Source: Bradyrhizobium prioriisuperbiae
GTDB taxonomy: Bacteria > Pseudomonadota > Alphaproteobacteria > Rhizobiales > Xanthobacteraceae
Direction of reading: 5' to 3'
DNA length: 64,000 nucleotides
Assembly: GCF_032397745.1 (NCBI RefSeq)
Contig: NZ_CP135921.1
Coordinates: 372,001 to 436,000 of the forward strand
This document shows positions 1-7,845 of this stretch, piece after piece; the stretch's first letter is position 1, and every line of letters starts with the position of its first letter. The notes below the pieces were generated by a model. That model was not told the origin of the DNA. It made no database searches and saw only the letters and a program-made list of their open reading frames with translations. A program made the position numbers and the translations under genes.

Positions 1-1
1 C

Positions 2-334
2 ATCGCCTATGTTCCAACGGGAGCCGCGTCCTGGACCGTCGACAATCTCAAGAACGCACTGATCATCAACATCGTTCTTGCGGTGTTCAACATGCTTCCG
101 ATCCCACCGCTGGATGGCGGACGGGTGGCGGTGGGACTGCTGCCCAATGTCATTGCCATCCCGCTATCCCGGCTCGAGCCCTACGGCATGCTGATCCTGA
201 TTGGTTTTATTATCATTTTACCGATGCTTGGCACCCAATTGGGCCTGAATCTCGATTTCATCTCGCAGATCCTGCGCACCGCGACCGGCTTCATTCTGAA
301 TTGGCTACTCTTGCTCACGGGCAATCTTTCGTGA
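2..334 (+). CDS. Site-2 protease family (M50) metalloprotease, C-terminal part
   Basis: The gene enters from the left edge, and about 110 residues remain in frame before the stop at 334. The motif NMLPIPPLDGGR is the second metal-binding signature (LDG) of M50 site-2 proteases, and it is followed by two hydrophobic membrane segments. Family members cut transmembrane substrates inside the inner membrane. The HExxH zinc motif would lie upstream of the window, so activity cannot be judged here. The visible segment fits the compact M50 subfamily better than the long RseP type, because no PDZ domain follows or precedes the motif in the part seen. The next gene starts 36 bases downstream on the same strand. 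Confidence 0.85.
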   Translation: MAYVPTGAASWTVDNLKNALIINIVLAVFNMLPIPPLDGGRVAVGLLPNVIAIPLSRLEPYGMLILIGFIIILPMLGTQLGLNLDFISQILRTATGFILNWLLLLTGNLS

Positions 335-369
335 CATGCGTAGTGCGGACGAAATAGACAGAGAGACTT

Positions 370-828
370 GTGGTCAAAGCTGCTGACATGATGATCGCCA
401 GGCGCGCCGACACCCAGGCCCGTGCCGACGTCGCGACCTGGAAGATGATGGCGAAACTGAACGGGACCGATTCCCTTCCGGCCGATGCCCAGGCTTATCT
501 CGCCGGCTACCAGGCTCTGCTCAAGACAGAGCCGGAGACTGAGGCGACGGAGACCATGATCGCCCTGGTTTACAAAAACTATTATGCGGCGATGGGTGGC
601 CACGGCACGGCGCCCACGATCCAAAGCGGTCCTGTCGATCCCATCGCCGACAATGTGACGCCGTTTCAACGACCGAAGCCGCAGCGACCCACCCCTCAGC
701 GTGCGAAGGCCGCACAATCCGCCGGCCGAGGCGCCAGCCCCGACGGCAAGCCGCGGCTTCCCGTCGGGCTGATTTTCATCGCTCTGGTGATTGTCGTGGT
801 TGGGGCGCGCTACCTTCTCGGCTGGTAA
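370..828 (+). CDS. Hypothetical protein with C-terminal membrane anchor
   Basis: A 152-residue protein that I do not recognise. The chosen start is GTG at 370, the first start codon in frame; no upstream ATG is available. Residues up to about 75 look alpha-helical and soluble. Residues about 95 to 125 are rich in Pro, Gln, Arg and Ala (linker-like). The last 23 residues form one hydrophobic segment ending in a Trp, so the protein is probably tail-anchored in the inner membrane. It follows the site-2 protease gene closely on the same strand and may be cotranscribed with it. The neighbouring gene converges, with stop codons four bases apart. Confidence 0.6.
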   Translation: MVKAADMMIARRADTQARADVATWKMMAKLNGTDSLPADAQAYLAGYQALLKTEPETEATETMIALVYKNYYAAMGGHGTAPTIQSGPVDPIADNVTPFQRPKPQRPTPQRAKAAQSAGRGASPDGKPRLPVGLIFIALVIVVVGARYLLGW

Positions 829-831
829 TTC

Positions 832-1800
832 CTAGCCAAAGCCGTAGAGCCGGGCCGGATTGTCGACCAGGATCTTCTTCCTCACCGCCGCATCGGGCGC
901 CCACACCGCGAGCTGGTTCAGCAGGCGGCCGTCGTCGATCTGAAACAGCGGGGTCACGTCGGTCGGCTTGCGGCCGGGCGGCGTCACCGAATCCGGATGC
1001 GGCCAGTCAGTGCCCCAGATGATGCGGTCACTGTTGGCCGCAATCAGGGCCTTGGCGAACGGCGCCACGTCGGCGAAATCCGGTCCCTGGGTGGACGAGC
1101 GATAAGCGCCAGAGATTTTGACATAGGCCTTGCCGCCACGAACCAGTTCCACCAGATCGGCAAAGCCGGGCTGCTCGGTGCCGAGCTTGGCTTCCGCACC
1201 GCCGAAATGATCGAACACCACCGGCACCGGCGACGCCGCGAGATCGGCCTTGAGCGCCGTGACCATAGGCAACAGCGTATAGATCTGGATGTGCAGGCCG
1301 CGGTCCTTCACACGCGTAACGGCGTTGACGAGACGCGGTCGCGCGATATTCGGGTCGTTGGTGCCGCCGGTGGCGAGATTGATCCGGATGCCACGGATGC
1401 CGGCCTTCTGCATGGCGTCGAGATCGCCGTCCGGCGTCTTGTCGTCGATCACGGCAACGCCGCGCGCATTGTCTCCGCGTGCCTTCATGCCGAACAGGGT
1501 CGCCGCATTGTCGGTGCCGTAGACACTCGGTGTGACGATGACCACACGACCGATGTGAAGCGCCTTGTGCAGCGCCGCCATCTCCTCGGGCGAGGCCGGT
1601 TCGGGCGTATAGACGCGGCCGGCGAAGAACGGGAATTTAGCATCGTCACCATGAATATGGGTGTGGCAATCGCAGGCCCCGGCGGGGACGTCGAAATTCA
1701 CGGCAGTGGCCGGCTGCGCGGCCTTGGTTAGTCCAAATCGGCTGTTCATGGTCACTCCGGCTGCAACGGATGCAAGCAGTAGACTGCGTCGCGTTATCAT
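832..1800 (-). CDS. Amidohydrolase-family metal-dependent hydrolase (2-pyrone-4,6-dicarboxylate lactonase-like), secreted
   Basis: A 322-residue TIM-barrel hydrolase. The N-terminus has twin arginines followed by a hydrophobic stretch (residues 4 to 17), a probable Tat signal, so it likely acts in the periplasm. The metal-binding HTHIH lies at about residues 46 to 50. A later FDHFGG and a WGTDWPHP near the C-terminal third match the amidohydrolase_2 family that includes LigI-type pyrone dicarboxylate lactonases. The substrate is unknown. It stands alone: the gene upstream on the same strand belongs to an unrelated leuA region about 1.7 kb away, and the plus-strand gene converges on it. Confidence is high for the family and low for the substrate. 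Confidence 0.8.
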   Translation of the reverse strand: MITRRSLLLASVAAGVTMNSRFGLTKAAQPATAVNFDVPAGACDCHTHIHGDDAKFPFFAGRVYTPEPASPEEMAALHKALHIGRVVIVTPSVYGTDNAATLFGMKARGDNARGVAVIDDKTPDGDLDAMQKAGIRGIRINLATGGTNDPNIARPRLVNAVTRVKDRGLHIQIYTLLPMVTALKADLAASPVPVVFDHFGGAEAKLGTEQPGFADLVELVRGGKAYVKISGAYRSSTQGPDFADVAPFAKALIAANSDRIIWGTDWPHPDSVTPPGRKPTDVTPLFQIDDGRLLNQLAVWAPDAAVRKKILVDNPARLYGFG

Positions 1801-1909
1801 CGCGTCTCTCCCTGGGATCGATTTTTGTTTGCGTTTCCCCCGCCGACTGACCAGCCGGCGCCGGGATCATATCCCAGCGCCGGGCTTTTGTTGGGCGATT
1901 TATCGCGCT

Positions 1910-3459
1910 TTAGGCACTGGCCTGCACGTGAGCGCCATCACGCTGCTTCATCACAATTTTGTTGAGCGCGCCGAGATAGGCGCTGGCCGAGGCTACCAGC
2001 GTGTCCGGATCCGCAGCACGCCCGGTGACGATACGGCCGTCCTGGGACAGCCGCACGGACACCTCGGCCTGGGCATCGGTGCCTGCCGTGACCGCATGCA
2101 CCTGGTAGAGCTCGAGTGTCGCGGTGTGCGGCACCAGTGCGTTGATGGCGTTGAACACCGCATCCACCGGGCCGTTACCCTGCGCCTCCGCGACCCGGAT
2201 GGCGCCGTCGATGCCGAGCCGCAGTGTGGCGCGCTGCGGACCGTGGGTGCCGGCGATCACGGTCAGCGACACCATGCGGATCCGGTCATGCGCCTGCGCG
2301 ATGTTCTGGTCGACCAGCGCCTCGATATCCTCGTCATAGATGTCCTTCTTGCGGTCGGCCAAGGCCTTCATCCGCGCGAACGCATCCTGCAGCTGGTTCT
2401 CGCCGAGTTCATAACCCATCTCCTTCAGCCTGTGAGCGAAGGCATGGCGCCCGGAGTGCTTGCCGAGCACCAGCGACGACTGTTTCATGCCGACCGATTC
2501 CGGCGTCATGATCTCGTAGGTCTGGGCATTCTTCAGAACACCGTCCTGGTGCCGCTCTCATGGGCGAACGCGTTGCGGCCGACGATCGCCTTGTTGTATT
2601 GCACCGGGAACGAGGTCGCCGCCGACACCAGTTTCGACACCCGGGTCAGCACGGTGGTGTCGACCCGGTTTGCGTAGGGAAACATGTCGCTGCGCACATT
2701 CATCGCCATCACGATCTCTTCCAGAGCGGCATTGCCGGCACGCTCGCCGATCCCGTTGATGGTGCACTCGACCTGCCGCGCGCCGCCGGTGATGCCGGCG
2801 AGCGAGTTAGCCACCGCCATGCCCAAATCATCGTGGCAATGCACCGAAAACACCGCCTTGTCCGAGTTCGGCACCCGCTCGCGCAGGGTCCGGATCAGAT
2901 TGGCGTACTCACTCGGGGTGATGTAGCCGACGGTGTCGGGAATATTGATCGTGGTGGCACCGGCCTTGATCACTGCCTCGACGATGCGACAGAGATAATC
3001 GACGTCGCTGCGGGTGGCGTCTTCCGCGGACCACTGCACATTGTCGATGCGATTGCGCGCCCGCGTCACGCTCGCGACCGAGGTCTCCAGCACCTGCTCG
3101 GGCGTCATCATCAATTTCACCTTCATGTGCAAAGGCGATGTAGCGATGACAATGTGTACCCGCCCCTGCTTCGCCACCTGCACCGCTTCCGCGCAGCGGT
3201 CGATGTCGTTGGGATGGGCCCGGGCGAGGCCGGCGACCATGGCCTTGTCGGTGCGCCGGGCGATTTCCTGCACCGCCTGGAAGTCCCCCTCGGACGAATT
3301 CGGAAAGCCGGCTTCGATGATGTCGACGCCCATGGCGTCCAGGGTTTCGGCGACTTCGAGCTTTTCCTCGAAGGTCATGGTGGCGCCGGGGCATTGCTCG
3401 CCGTCGCGCAAGGTGGTGTCGAAGATGACGACACGGTCTTTGTCGGATGAGGTGGTCAT
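1910..3459 (-). pseudogene. leuA: Second leuA (2-isopropylmalate synthase), frameshifted
   Basis: The gene is a full-length 2-isopropylmalate synthase in two frames: residues 1 to about 302 read from the ATG at 3459, and the rest from about 2530 down to the stop at 1910. Alignment with the intact neighbour at 3863-5458 shows four bases missing at plus-strand 2550/2551 (ggat in the intact copy). Adding four bases restores the frame exactly. The loss removes the conserved IHQDG after HESG and ends translation at 2533. The N-terminal half keeps DTTLRDGEQ and VHCHDDLG. Outside the deletion both halves look well preserved, so inactivation is recent or the deletion is a sequence error. The protein differs clearly from its neighbour (roughly 70 percent alike by eye), so the duplication itself is older. 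Confidence 0.88.
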
Positions 3460-3515
3460 TGGCTGGTCCTTGATCTCTTGCACCCGTCTGCGGGCATTTC
3501 GGGGGGTCTGCAAAC

Positions 3516-3560
3516 ACATCCCCTGAAAGCCCAGGCACAAAAGCCCAGCCGGCCTTCAGG
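3516..3560 (-). promoter_or_regulatory. Attenuator-type hairpin, leuA pseudogene leader
   Basis: On the minus strand the end of the leader peptide gives CCCCTGAAGG, and about 25 bases later TTCAGGGG closes an eight-base-pair stem (CCCCTGAA with TTCAGGGG). A GGGCTTTT lies in the loop region. The same outer stem and loop core occur in the leader of the intact leuA, so the structure is conserved between paralogues. No long U tract follows the outer stem, so which pairing terminates is not settled by eye. Confidence 0.6.
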
Positions 3561-3696
3561 GGTCGGTAAGGAGCAGAAGCCCGCGAAGCGAGAGAGTGAG
3601 GACGACGGACACGCCGCATGCACGCGCAGCAGCGGACGACGCGGCGGCGAAAGCCACCGGGTCGATCGTATGCTGCGAGGTGGTGCGAACGGTCAT
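3556..3696 (-). CDS. Leucine-rich leader peptide upstream of the frameshifted leuA
   Basis: A 46-codon reading frame starts at ATG 3696 and ends with TGA at 3556. It is too short for ordinary gene calling. Its last 15 residues before the stop contain seven leucines, including four in a row (CTT CTG CTC CTT), followed by Thr-Asp-Pro-stop. The stop lies at the 5' edge of a hairpin that is conserved in the leader of the neighbouring leuA. This is the arrangement of a transcription-attenuation leader in which ribosome stalling at Leu codons reports leucine supply. It ends 96 bases before the leuA start at 3459. The function is inferred; the peptide itself is read directly. Confidence 0.8.
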   Translation of the reverse strand: MTVRTTSQHTIDPVAFAAASSAAARACGVSVVLTLSLRGLLLLTDP

Positions 3697-3746
3697 TGCT
3701 GTTTCGTATTAGAGTATGGAGATTGATGCGCTTCTTCACCCACTCC

Positions 3747-3836
3747 GTCGTTGCCGGGCTTGACCCGGCAATCCAGCTTCCTTGACCGAACTGCTGTCGA
3801 AGTAAGCTGGATCGCGGGTCAAGCCCGCGTATGACG
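3747..3836. repeat. Palindromic intergenic repeat (GGGCTTGACCCG family), copy 1
   Basis: A roughly 90-base element between the intact leuA and the leader of the second copy. It consists of two small palindromes, GCCGGGCTTGACCCGGC and CGCGGGTCAAGCCCGCG, around the paired words ATCCAGCTT and AAGCTGGAT, and ends in ATGACG. Closely related copies lie at 9629-9707 and 59283-59370. It can fold on either strand and may also serve as a terminator after leuA. Confidence 0.85.
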
Positions 3837-3862
3837 CATCGGGTGTCGAAACGCCTCGCCTT

Positions 3863-5458
3863 TCAGTGCCCCGCGGCCGCCGTGGTCGGCATGCCGATCG
3901 GCTTGTCGCGATGCTGCTTCATCACGATCTTGTTGAGCGCGCCGAGATAGGCGTTGGCGGAGGCCACCAGCGTATCCGGATCCGCAGCGCGCGCGGTGAC
4001 CGAGCGGCCGTCCTGCGACAGCCGCACTGAGACTTCGGCCTGGGCGTCGGTGCCTTCGGTGACGGCGTGGACCTGGTAGAGCTCCAGTTTCGCCTCGTGC
4101 GGCACCAGCGACTTGATGCAGTTGAAGACCGCATCGACCGGCCCGTTGCCCTCAGCTTCCTCGATCCGGATCTGGCCGTCGACGTCCAGCTTCATGGTCG
4201 CGCGCTGCGGGCCGTGGGTGCCGGCGATCACCGTCAGCGATGTCAGCTTGATACGGTCGTTGGCGTGAACCATGTTCTCGTCGACCAGCGCCTCGATGTC
4301 CTCGTCGTAAATGTGCTTCTTGCGGTCAGCCAGCGCCTTGAAACGCACGAACGCGTCTTCCAATTGGTTGCCGCTCAGCTTGTAACCCATCTCCTCCAGC
4401 CGGTGGATGAAGGCGTGGCGGCCGGAATGCTTGCCCATCACCAGCGAGGTCTGCTTCACGCCGACCGTCTCCGGCAGCATGATCTCGTAGGTCTGCGCGT
4501 TCTTCAGCATGCCGTCCTGGTGGATGCCGCTCTCGTGCGCGAAGGCGTTGCGGCCGACGATGGCCTTGTTGTACTGCACCGGGAATGAGGTCGCCGCCGA
4601 CACCACCTTGGAAGCGTTGGTCAGCATGGTCGAGTCGATGTTGGTCCAGTACGGCAATTTGTCGTTGCGCACCCGCATCGCCATCACGACTTCTTCCAGC
4701 GCGGCATTGCCGGCGCGTTCGCCGATGCCGTTGATGGTGCATTCGATCTGGCGGGCGCCGGCGCGCACGCCGGCCATCGAGTTCGCCACCGCCATGCCCA
4801 GATCGTTGTGGCAATGCACCGAGAATATCGCCTGATCGGAATTCGGCACGTTCTCGCGCACGCGCTTGAACAGGTCGAAATACTCTTCCGGCACGCTGTA
4901 GCCGACGGTGTCGGGGATGTTGATGGTGGTGGCGCCGGCCTTGATGGCAGCTTCGACGCAGCGGCACAGGAAATCGAACTCGGTGCGGGTGCCGTCTTCC
5001 GACGACCACTCGACATTGTCGGTGTGGTTGCGCGCGCGCGTCACCGACGAGATCACCAGCTCGTAGACCGCCTGCGGCTCCATCTGCAGCTTGTATTTCA
5101 TGTGCACGGGCGACGTGGACAGGAAGGTGTGGATGCGCCCGCGCGCGGCCGGCTTGATCGCCTCGGCGCAGCGGTCGATGTCCTTCTGGCCGGCGCGCGA
5201 CAGTCCGCAGACCACCGCGTTCTTGGTGCGCTTGGCGATCTCGTTGACGGCCTCGAAGTCACCATCCGAGGCAATCGGGAAACCGGCCTCGATGACGTCG
5301 ACACCCATGGTGTCGAGCAAGGCTGCGATGTTGAGCTTTTCCTCGAACGTCATGGTGGCGCCGGGGCACTGCTCACCGTCGCGCAAGGTGGTGTCGAAGA
5401 TGACGACGCGGTCTTTGTCGGCGCGATTCTGGTCGGATTGAGTCGGAGTGGCGGTCAT
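3863..5458 (-). CDS. leuA: 2-isopropylmalate synthase (leucine biosynthesis)
   Basis: This 531-residue enzyme condenses acetyl-CoA with 2-oxoisovalerate, the first committed step of leucine synthesis, in the cytoplasm. The catalytic TIM barrel is shown by DTTLRDGEQ (about residues 23 to 31), the metal-binding VHCHNDLG and the conserved HESGIHQDG. The C-terminal part carries the long regulatory (leucine-binding) domain, with GTHGPQRAT and GNGPVDAVF. Length is normal for the long-form family. The ATG at 5458 is followed by a short polar stretch and then the conserved core. Upstream lies a leucine-rich leader peptide (5548-5673) with a hairpin, so expression is probably attenuated by leucine. 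A second, broken paralogue follows on the same strand. Confidence 0.96.
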   Translation of the reverse strand: MTATPTQSDQNRADKDRVVIFDTTLRDGEQCPGATMTFEEKLNIAALLDTMGVDVIEAGFPIASDGDFEAVNEIAKRTKNAVVCGLSRAGQKDIDRCAEAIKPAARGRIHTFLSTSPVHMKYKLQMEPQAVYELVISSVTRARNHTDNVEWSSEDGTRTEFDFLCRCVEAAIKAGATTINIPDTVGYSVPEEYFDLFKRVRENVPNSDQAIFSVHCHNDLGMAVANSMAGVRAGARQIECTINGIGERAGNAALEEVVMAMRVRNDKLPYWTNIDSTMLTNASKVVSAATSFPVQYNKAIVGRNAFAHESGIHQDGMLKNAQTYEIMLPETVGVKQTSLVMGKHSGRHAFIHRLEEMGYKLSGNQLEDAFVRFKALADRKKHIYDEDIEALVDENMVHANDRIKLTSLTVIAGTHGPQRATMKLDVDGQIRIEEAEGNGPVDAVFNCIKSLVPHEAKLELYQVHAVTEGTDAQAEVSVRLSQDGRSVTARAADPDTLVASANAYLGALNKIVMKQHRDKPIGMPTTAAAGH

Positions 5459-5505
5459 TGGGCTGGCTTTCTCGGTCTTTTGGCGCTGGATCGGGGTTGG
5501 TCGGT

Positions 5506-5552
5506 TTCGATCCCCTGAAGGCCCAGGCGCAAAAAGCCCAGCCGGCCTCAGG
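5506..5552 (-). promoter_or_regulatory. Attenuator-type hairpin, leuA leader
   Basis: On the minus strand CCCCTGA (which contains the leader stop codon) pairs with TCAGGGG about 30 bases later, extended by GGCC on both sides after one bulged base. The loop holds GGCTGGGCTTTTT. An alternative stem uses GGGCT within the Leu codons and AGCCC just before the stop. Mutually exclusive stems are expected for attenuation. The exact terminator and antiterminator assignment is inference. Confidence 0.6.
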
Positions 5553-5673
5553 GGCTGCTAAGAAGCAGAAGCCCGCCAAGAATGAGGTTGGTGCGCGCAG
5601 CAACGGGCCGGCCGGCGGCAACTGCCGCTGTCCCGTCAATCCCCTGCGATGCGCCACGAATCGTCATGCTCAT
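5548..5673 (-). CDS. Leucine-rich leader peptide of leuA
   Basis: A 41-residue open frame runs from ATG 5673 (a second in-frame ATG is at 5667) to TGA at 5548. A purine-rich AGGGA precedes the first ATG. The C-terminal end reads Leu-Ile-Leu-Gly-Gly-Leu-Leu-Leu-Leu-Ser-Ser-Pro-stop, with codons CTC, CTT, CTT, CTG, CTT and CTT, so six of nine consecutive residues are leucine. The stop falls at the start of a strong hairpin, and the leuA start lies about 90 bases further on. Together with the parallel leader before the second leuA copy, this supports transcription attenuation by leucine supply. The N-terminal half shows no conserved feature that I recognise. Confidence 0.85.
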   Translation of the reverse strand: MSMTIRGASQGIDGTAAVAAGRPVAARTNLILGGLLLLSSP

Positions 5674-5863
5674 TCCCTGGAACGCCGAAATCTTGGCCAA
5701 GAACCGTTGACGGTTGGTTGCTCAAGCGGCGTTCGGGCTCCGTTTTAGACGACAAACGGCGCGAGCCGCAACGCCAAAAGTTGTGGATAGCGCGATGGCG
5801 GCGATCTCAGGGATTTCCAGCGGTTAGCCGGCATTGAAATGGCCTCCGAAATCAGTCGAACCC

Positions 5864-5929
5864 AATACTTAAGTGACGACTTGACAATTGAAGCCAGCGC
5901 GACAATACTCAAGTCCATGCTTAAGTATT
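5864..5929 (+). promoter_or_regulatory. Promoter and ArsR-type operator overlapping the regulator start codon
   Basis: TTGACA at 5881-5886 and AATACT at 5904-5909 are separated by 17 bases, a good housekeeping-type promoter. Transcription would begin at about 5916-5917, at the ATG itself, implying a leaderless or nearly leaderless message. AATACTCAAG (5904-5913) and CTTAAGTATT (5920-5929) form an imperfect inverted repeat across the -10 box and start codon. A further AATACTTAAG lies at 5864-5873, upstream of the -35 box. This layout fits autorepression by the encoded ArsR protein. Confidence 0.65.
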
Positions 5930-6288
5930 CAGACGTCGATGCCAGCTTTCGCGCGCTTGCCGAGCCGACCCGGCGGGCGATCGTGGAACGGCTGAGCGGC
6001 GGACCGGCCACGGTCAGCGACCTCGCCGCGCCGTTCGACATGAGCTTCGCCGCGGTGGTTCAGCATCTGCAGGTGCTGGAAGGCTGCGGCCTGATCCGCA
6101 GCGAGAAGGTGGGGCGGGTGCGCACCTGCCGGATCGAGCCCATGGGCCTCGCCCCGCTGGCCGACTGGGTCGCCCAGCGTCGCGCCTTCATGGAGCGTCG
6201 TTTCGACCGGCTCGGCGAACTGCTCGCGGAAGCCGATTCCTCAGAAGACCCTCAGGCCTCCACCCAAACTCCCATCAAGGACAAGTAA
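5917..6288 (+). CDS. ArsR-family winged-helix transcriptional regulator
   Basis: The protein has 123 residues from the ATG at 5917. The frame is open further upstream to 5839, but the added residues are not ArsR-like and would overlap the promoter. The core FRALAEPTRRAIVERL, then TVSDLAAPFDMSFAAVVQHLQVLEGCGLI, is the helix-turn-helix of the ArsR subgroup that accompanies SRPBCC (AHSA1) proteins. No metal-binding cysteine pair (CxCxxC) is present in the recognition helix, so it is probably not a metal sensor. It is followed after three bases by a SRPBCC gene with which it surely forms an operon. The overlapping inverted repeats suggest autorepression. Confidence 0.9.
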   Translation: MLKYSDVDASFRALAEPTRRAIVERLSGGPATVSDLAAPFDMSFAAVVQHLQVLEGCGLIRSEKVGRVRTCRIEPMGLAPLADWVAQRRAFMERRFDRLGELLAEADSSEDPQASTQTPIKDK

Positions 6289-6291
6289 GCC

Positions 6292-6777
6292 ATGAGTCAG
6301 AATGAAACGGCGCCCGCCAGCGACCACGTGATCCACTCGACCTTCACCCTGGAGCGCACCTATCCGCAATCGCCGGCGCGGGTGTTCTTCGCCAATTCCG
6401 ACAAGGCGATGAAGCGCCGCTGGTTCGTCGAGGGGGAAGGCTGGGAGATCGACAGCTATACGCTCGACTTCCGTGTCGGCGGGCTCGAAGCGTCGCGCTT
6501 CCGCTTTCAGGGCGGGCCGGAGATCACCTACGACGCCGTGATCCAGGACATCGTCAAGGACAAGCGGATCGTGTTCGCTTACCGGATGTCGGTCGCCGGC
6601 AATCCGATTTCGGTATCGCTGTCGACCATCGAACTGGTCCCCGCCGGCGCGGGTACGCTGATGCGTTACACCGAACAGGGTACCTATTTCGGCGATCCCA
6701 ATGCGCCGGCGGGCCGTGAGCACGGCTCCCGCGAGCTGCTGGAGAAGCTTGCCGAAGAGCTCGCACGCGCGGGCTGA
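6292..6777 (+). CDS. SRPBCC / AHSA1-family protein
   Basis: A 161-residue START-like (Bet v1 fold) protein. The opening FTLERTYPQSPARVFFA and the later WFVEGEGWEIDSYTLDFRVGG are typical of the AHSA1-related SRPBCC family, which binds hydrophobic ligands in a deep cavity. In many bacteria such genes are the second gene of an ArsR-SRPBCC pair, as here, with a three-base gap to the regulator. The ligand is unknown. It is not a true Hsp90 co-chaperone: the AHSA1 name reflects fold only. Cytoplasmic, with no signal peptide. The gene downstream converges, leaving eight bases between stops. Confidence 0.85.
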   Translation: MSQNETAPASDHVIHSTFTLERTYPQSPARVFFANSDKAMKRRWFVEGEGWEIDSYTLDFRVGGLEASRFRFQGGPEITYDAVIQDIVKDKRIVFAYRMSVAGNPISVSLSTIELVPAGAGTLMRYTEQGTYFGDPNAPAGREHGSRELLEKLAEELARAG

Positions 6778-6784
6778 GACACCC

Positions 6785-7747
6785 CTACGCCGGACGCTTG
6801 GCTCCTGTGACAGCCGAGCGCCGGCCCTCATGCTCCAGCGCCAGGCGGACTTTCTCGAACTCCTGCAGCGACGCCTTGTCGACCTTCGGATACTGCAGGT
6901 TAAGCCCCTCCAGCGCGCTGACGATGGTCGAGCCGATCACCACGCGGGCAAACCATTTGTGATCTGCCGGCACGATGTGCCATGGCGCCGGCTTGGTCGC
7001 GGTGTGAGCGAGCATATCCTGATACGCCGCCTGGTACTTGTCCCACAGTTCGCGTTCTCTGATATCGCCCATCTCGAACTTCCAGCGCTTGCCGGGCTGT
7101 TCCAGCCGGTCGAGAAAACGGGCGCGCTGCTCGTCCTTGGAAACGTTGAGGAAGAATTTCAGGATCAGCGTGCCGTTGCGCGACAGATAACGCTCATAGG
7201 CATTGATGTCCTCGAAGCGCTCGCGCCAGATATTGCGCGTGACGAGTTGCGGCGGCAGCTGCTGCTTCGCCAGCACCTCCGGATGCACACGGACGATCAG
7301 GCATTCCTCGTAATAGGAGCGATTGAAGATGCCGAGGCGGCCGCGCTCGGGTACCTGCAGCTGGCTGCGCCAGAGGAAATCGTGTCGCAGTTCCAGGCTT
7401 GACGGCGTCTTGAAGCTCGCCACATCGACACCCTGCGGATTGACGCCGGAGAACACATGCTCGATGGCGCTGTCCTTGCCCGACGCGTCCATGCCTTGGA
7501 AAATCAGCAGCACCGCCCAGTGGCCCGAGGCATACAACCGCTCCTGAAACCCGGCCAGCCGCTTGCGGTTCTGCTCGATGATCTCTTTTGCCGCGTCCTT
7601 GTCGAGGCCGCCCTTCTCGTTGGCCTTGTGCGATTTCAGCCGAAATGACTGGGTGCCGTCGGCCAGGAACGGGGTGACATAGGCTTTCAATTCGTCGGCA
7701 AGAGACTTGTGCGACGATGATTTGAGACCGTTGTTCTTCTTCGGCAT
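6785..7747 (-). CDS. ppk2: Polyphosphate kinase 2 family protein
   Basis: The protein has 320 residues from the ATG at 7747; an upstream in-frame extension to 7828 lacks family similarity. PPK2 enzymes move phosphate between inorganic polyphosphate and nucleotides. The P-loop GMDASGKDSAI (Walker A), the motif NRSYYEE (the family's DRSxYE-like site, here Asn instead of Asp) and the basic lid region near ERFEDINAYERYLSRNG are all seen. Length matches the single-domain class. The Asp-to-Asn change at the Walker-B-like position also occurs in some family members, so it does not by itself imply inactivity. It stands alone, converging with the SRPBCC gene. Confidence 0.85.
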   Translation of the reverse strand: MPKKNNGLKSSSHKSLADELKAYVTPFLADGTQSFRLKSHKANEKGGLDKDAAKEIIEQNRKRLAGFQERLYASGHWAVLLIFQGMDASGKDSAIEHVFSGVNPQGVDVASFKTPSSLELRHDFLWRSQLQVPERGRLGIFNRSYYEECLIVRVHPEVLAKQQLPPQLVTRNIWRERFEDINAYERYLSRNGTLILKFFLNVSKDEQRARFLDRLEQPGKRWKFEMGDIRERELWDKYQAAYQDMLAHTATKPAPWHIVPADHKWFARVVIGSTIVSALEGLNLQYPKVDKASLQEFEKVRLALEHEGRRSAVTGAKRPA

Positions 7748-7845
7748 AACGATAGGGACTCCGCGGCGGGTCCTGATGATGCAGGTGTCCCAAAGGATGA
7801 GGCTCCGGGCACATCTGGTCAATACCACCGGGCCCGCTTGGACGA

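Noticed and set aside
2533..2560. Programmed ribosomal frameshift in the second leuA
   Set aside because: The joint has no slippery sequence and the loss of four bases removes conserved active-site residues, so a mutation or sequence error is a better explanation.
5839..5916. N-terminal extension of the ArsR protein
   Set aside because: The extra 26 residues are not ArsR-like and the region contains the promoter and operator half-sites.
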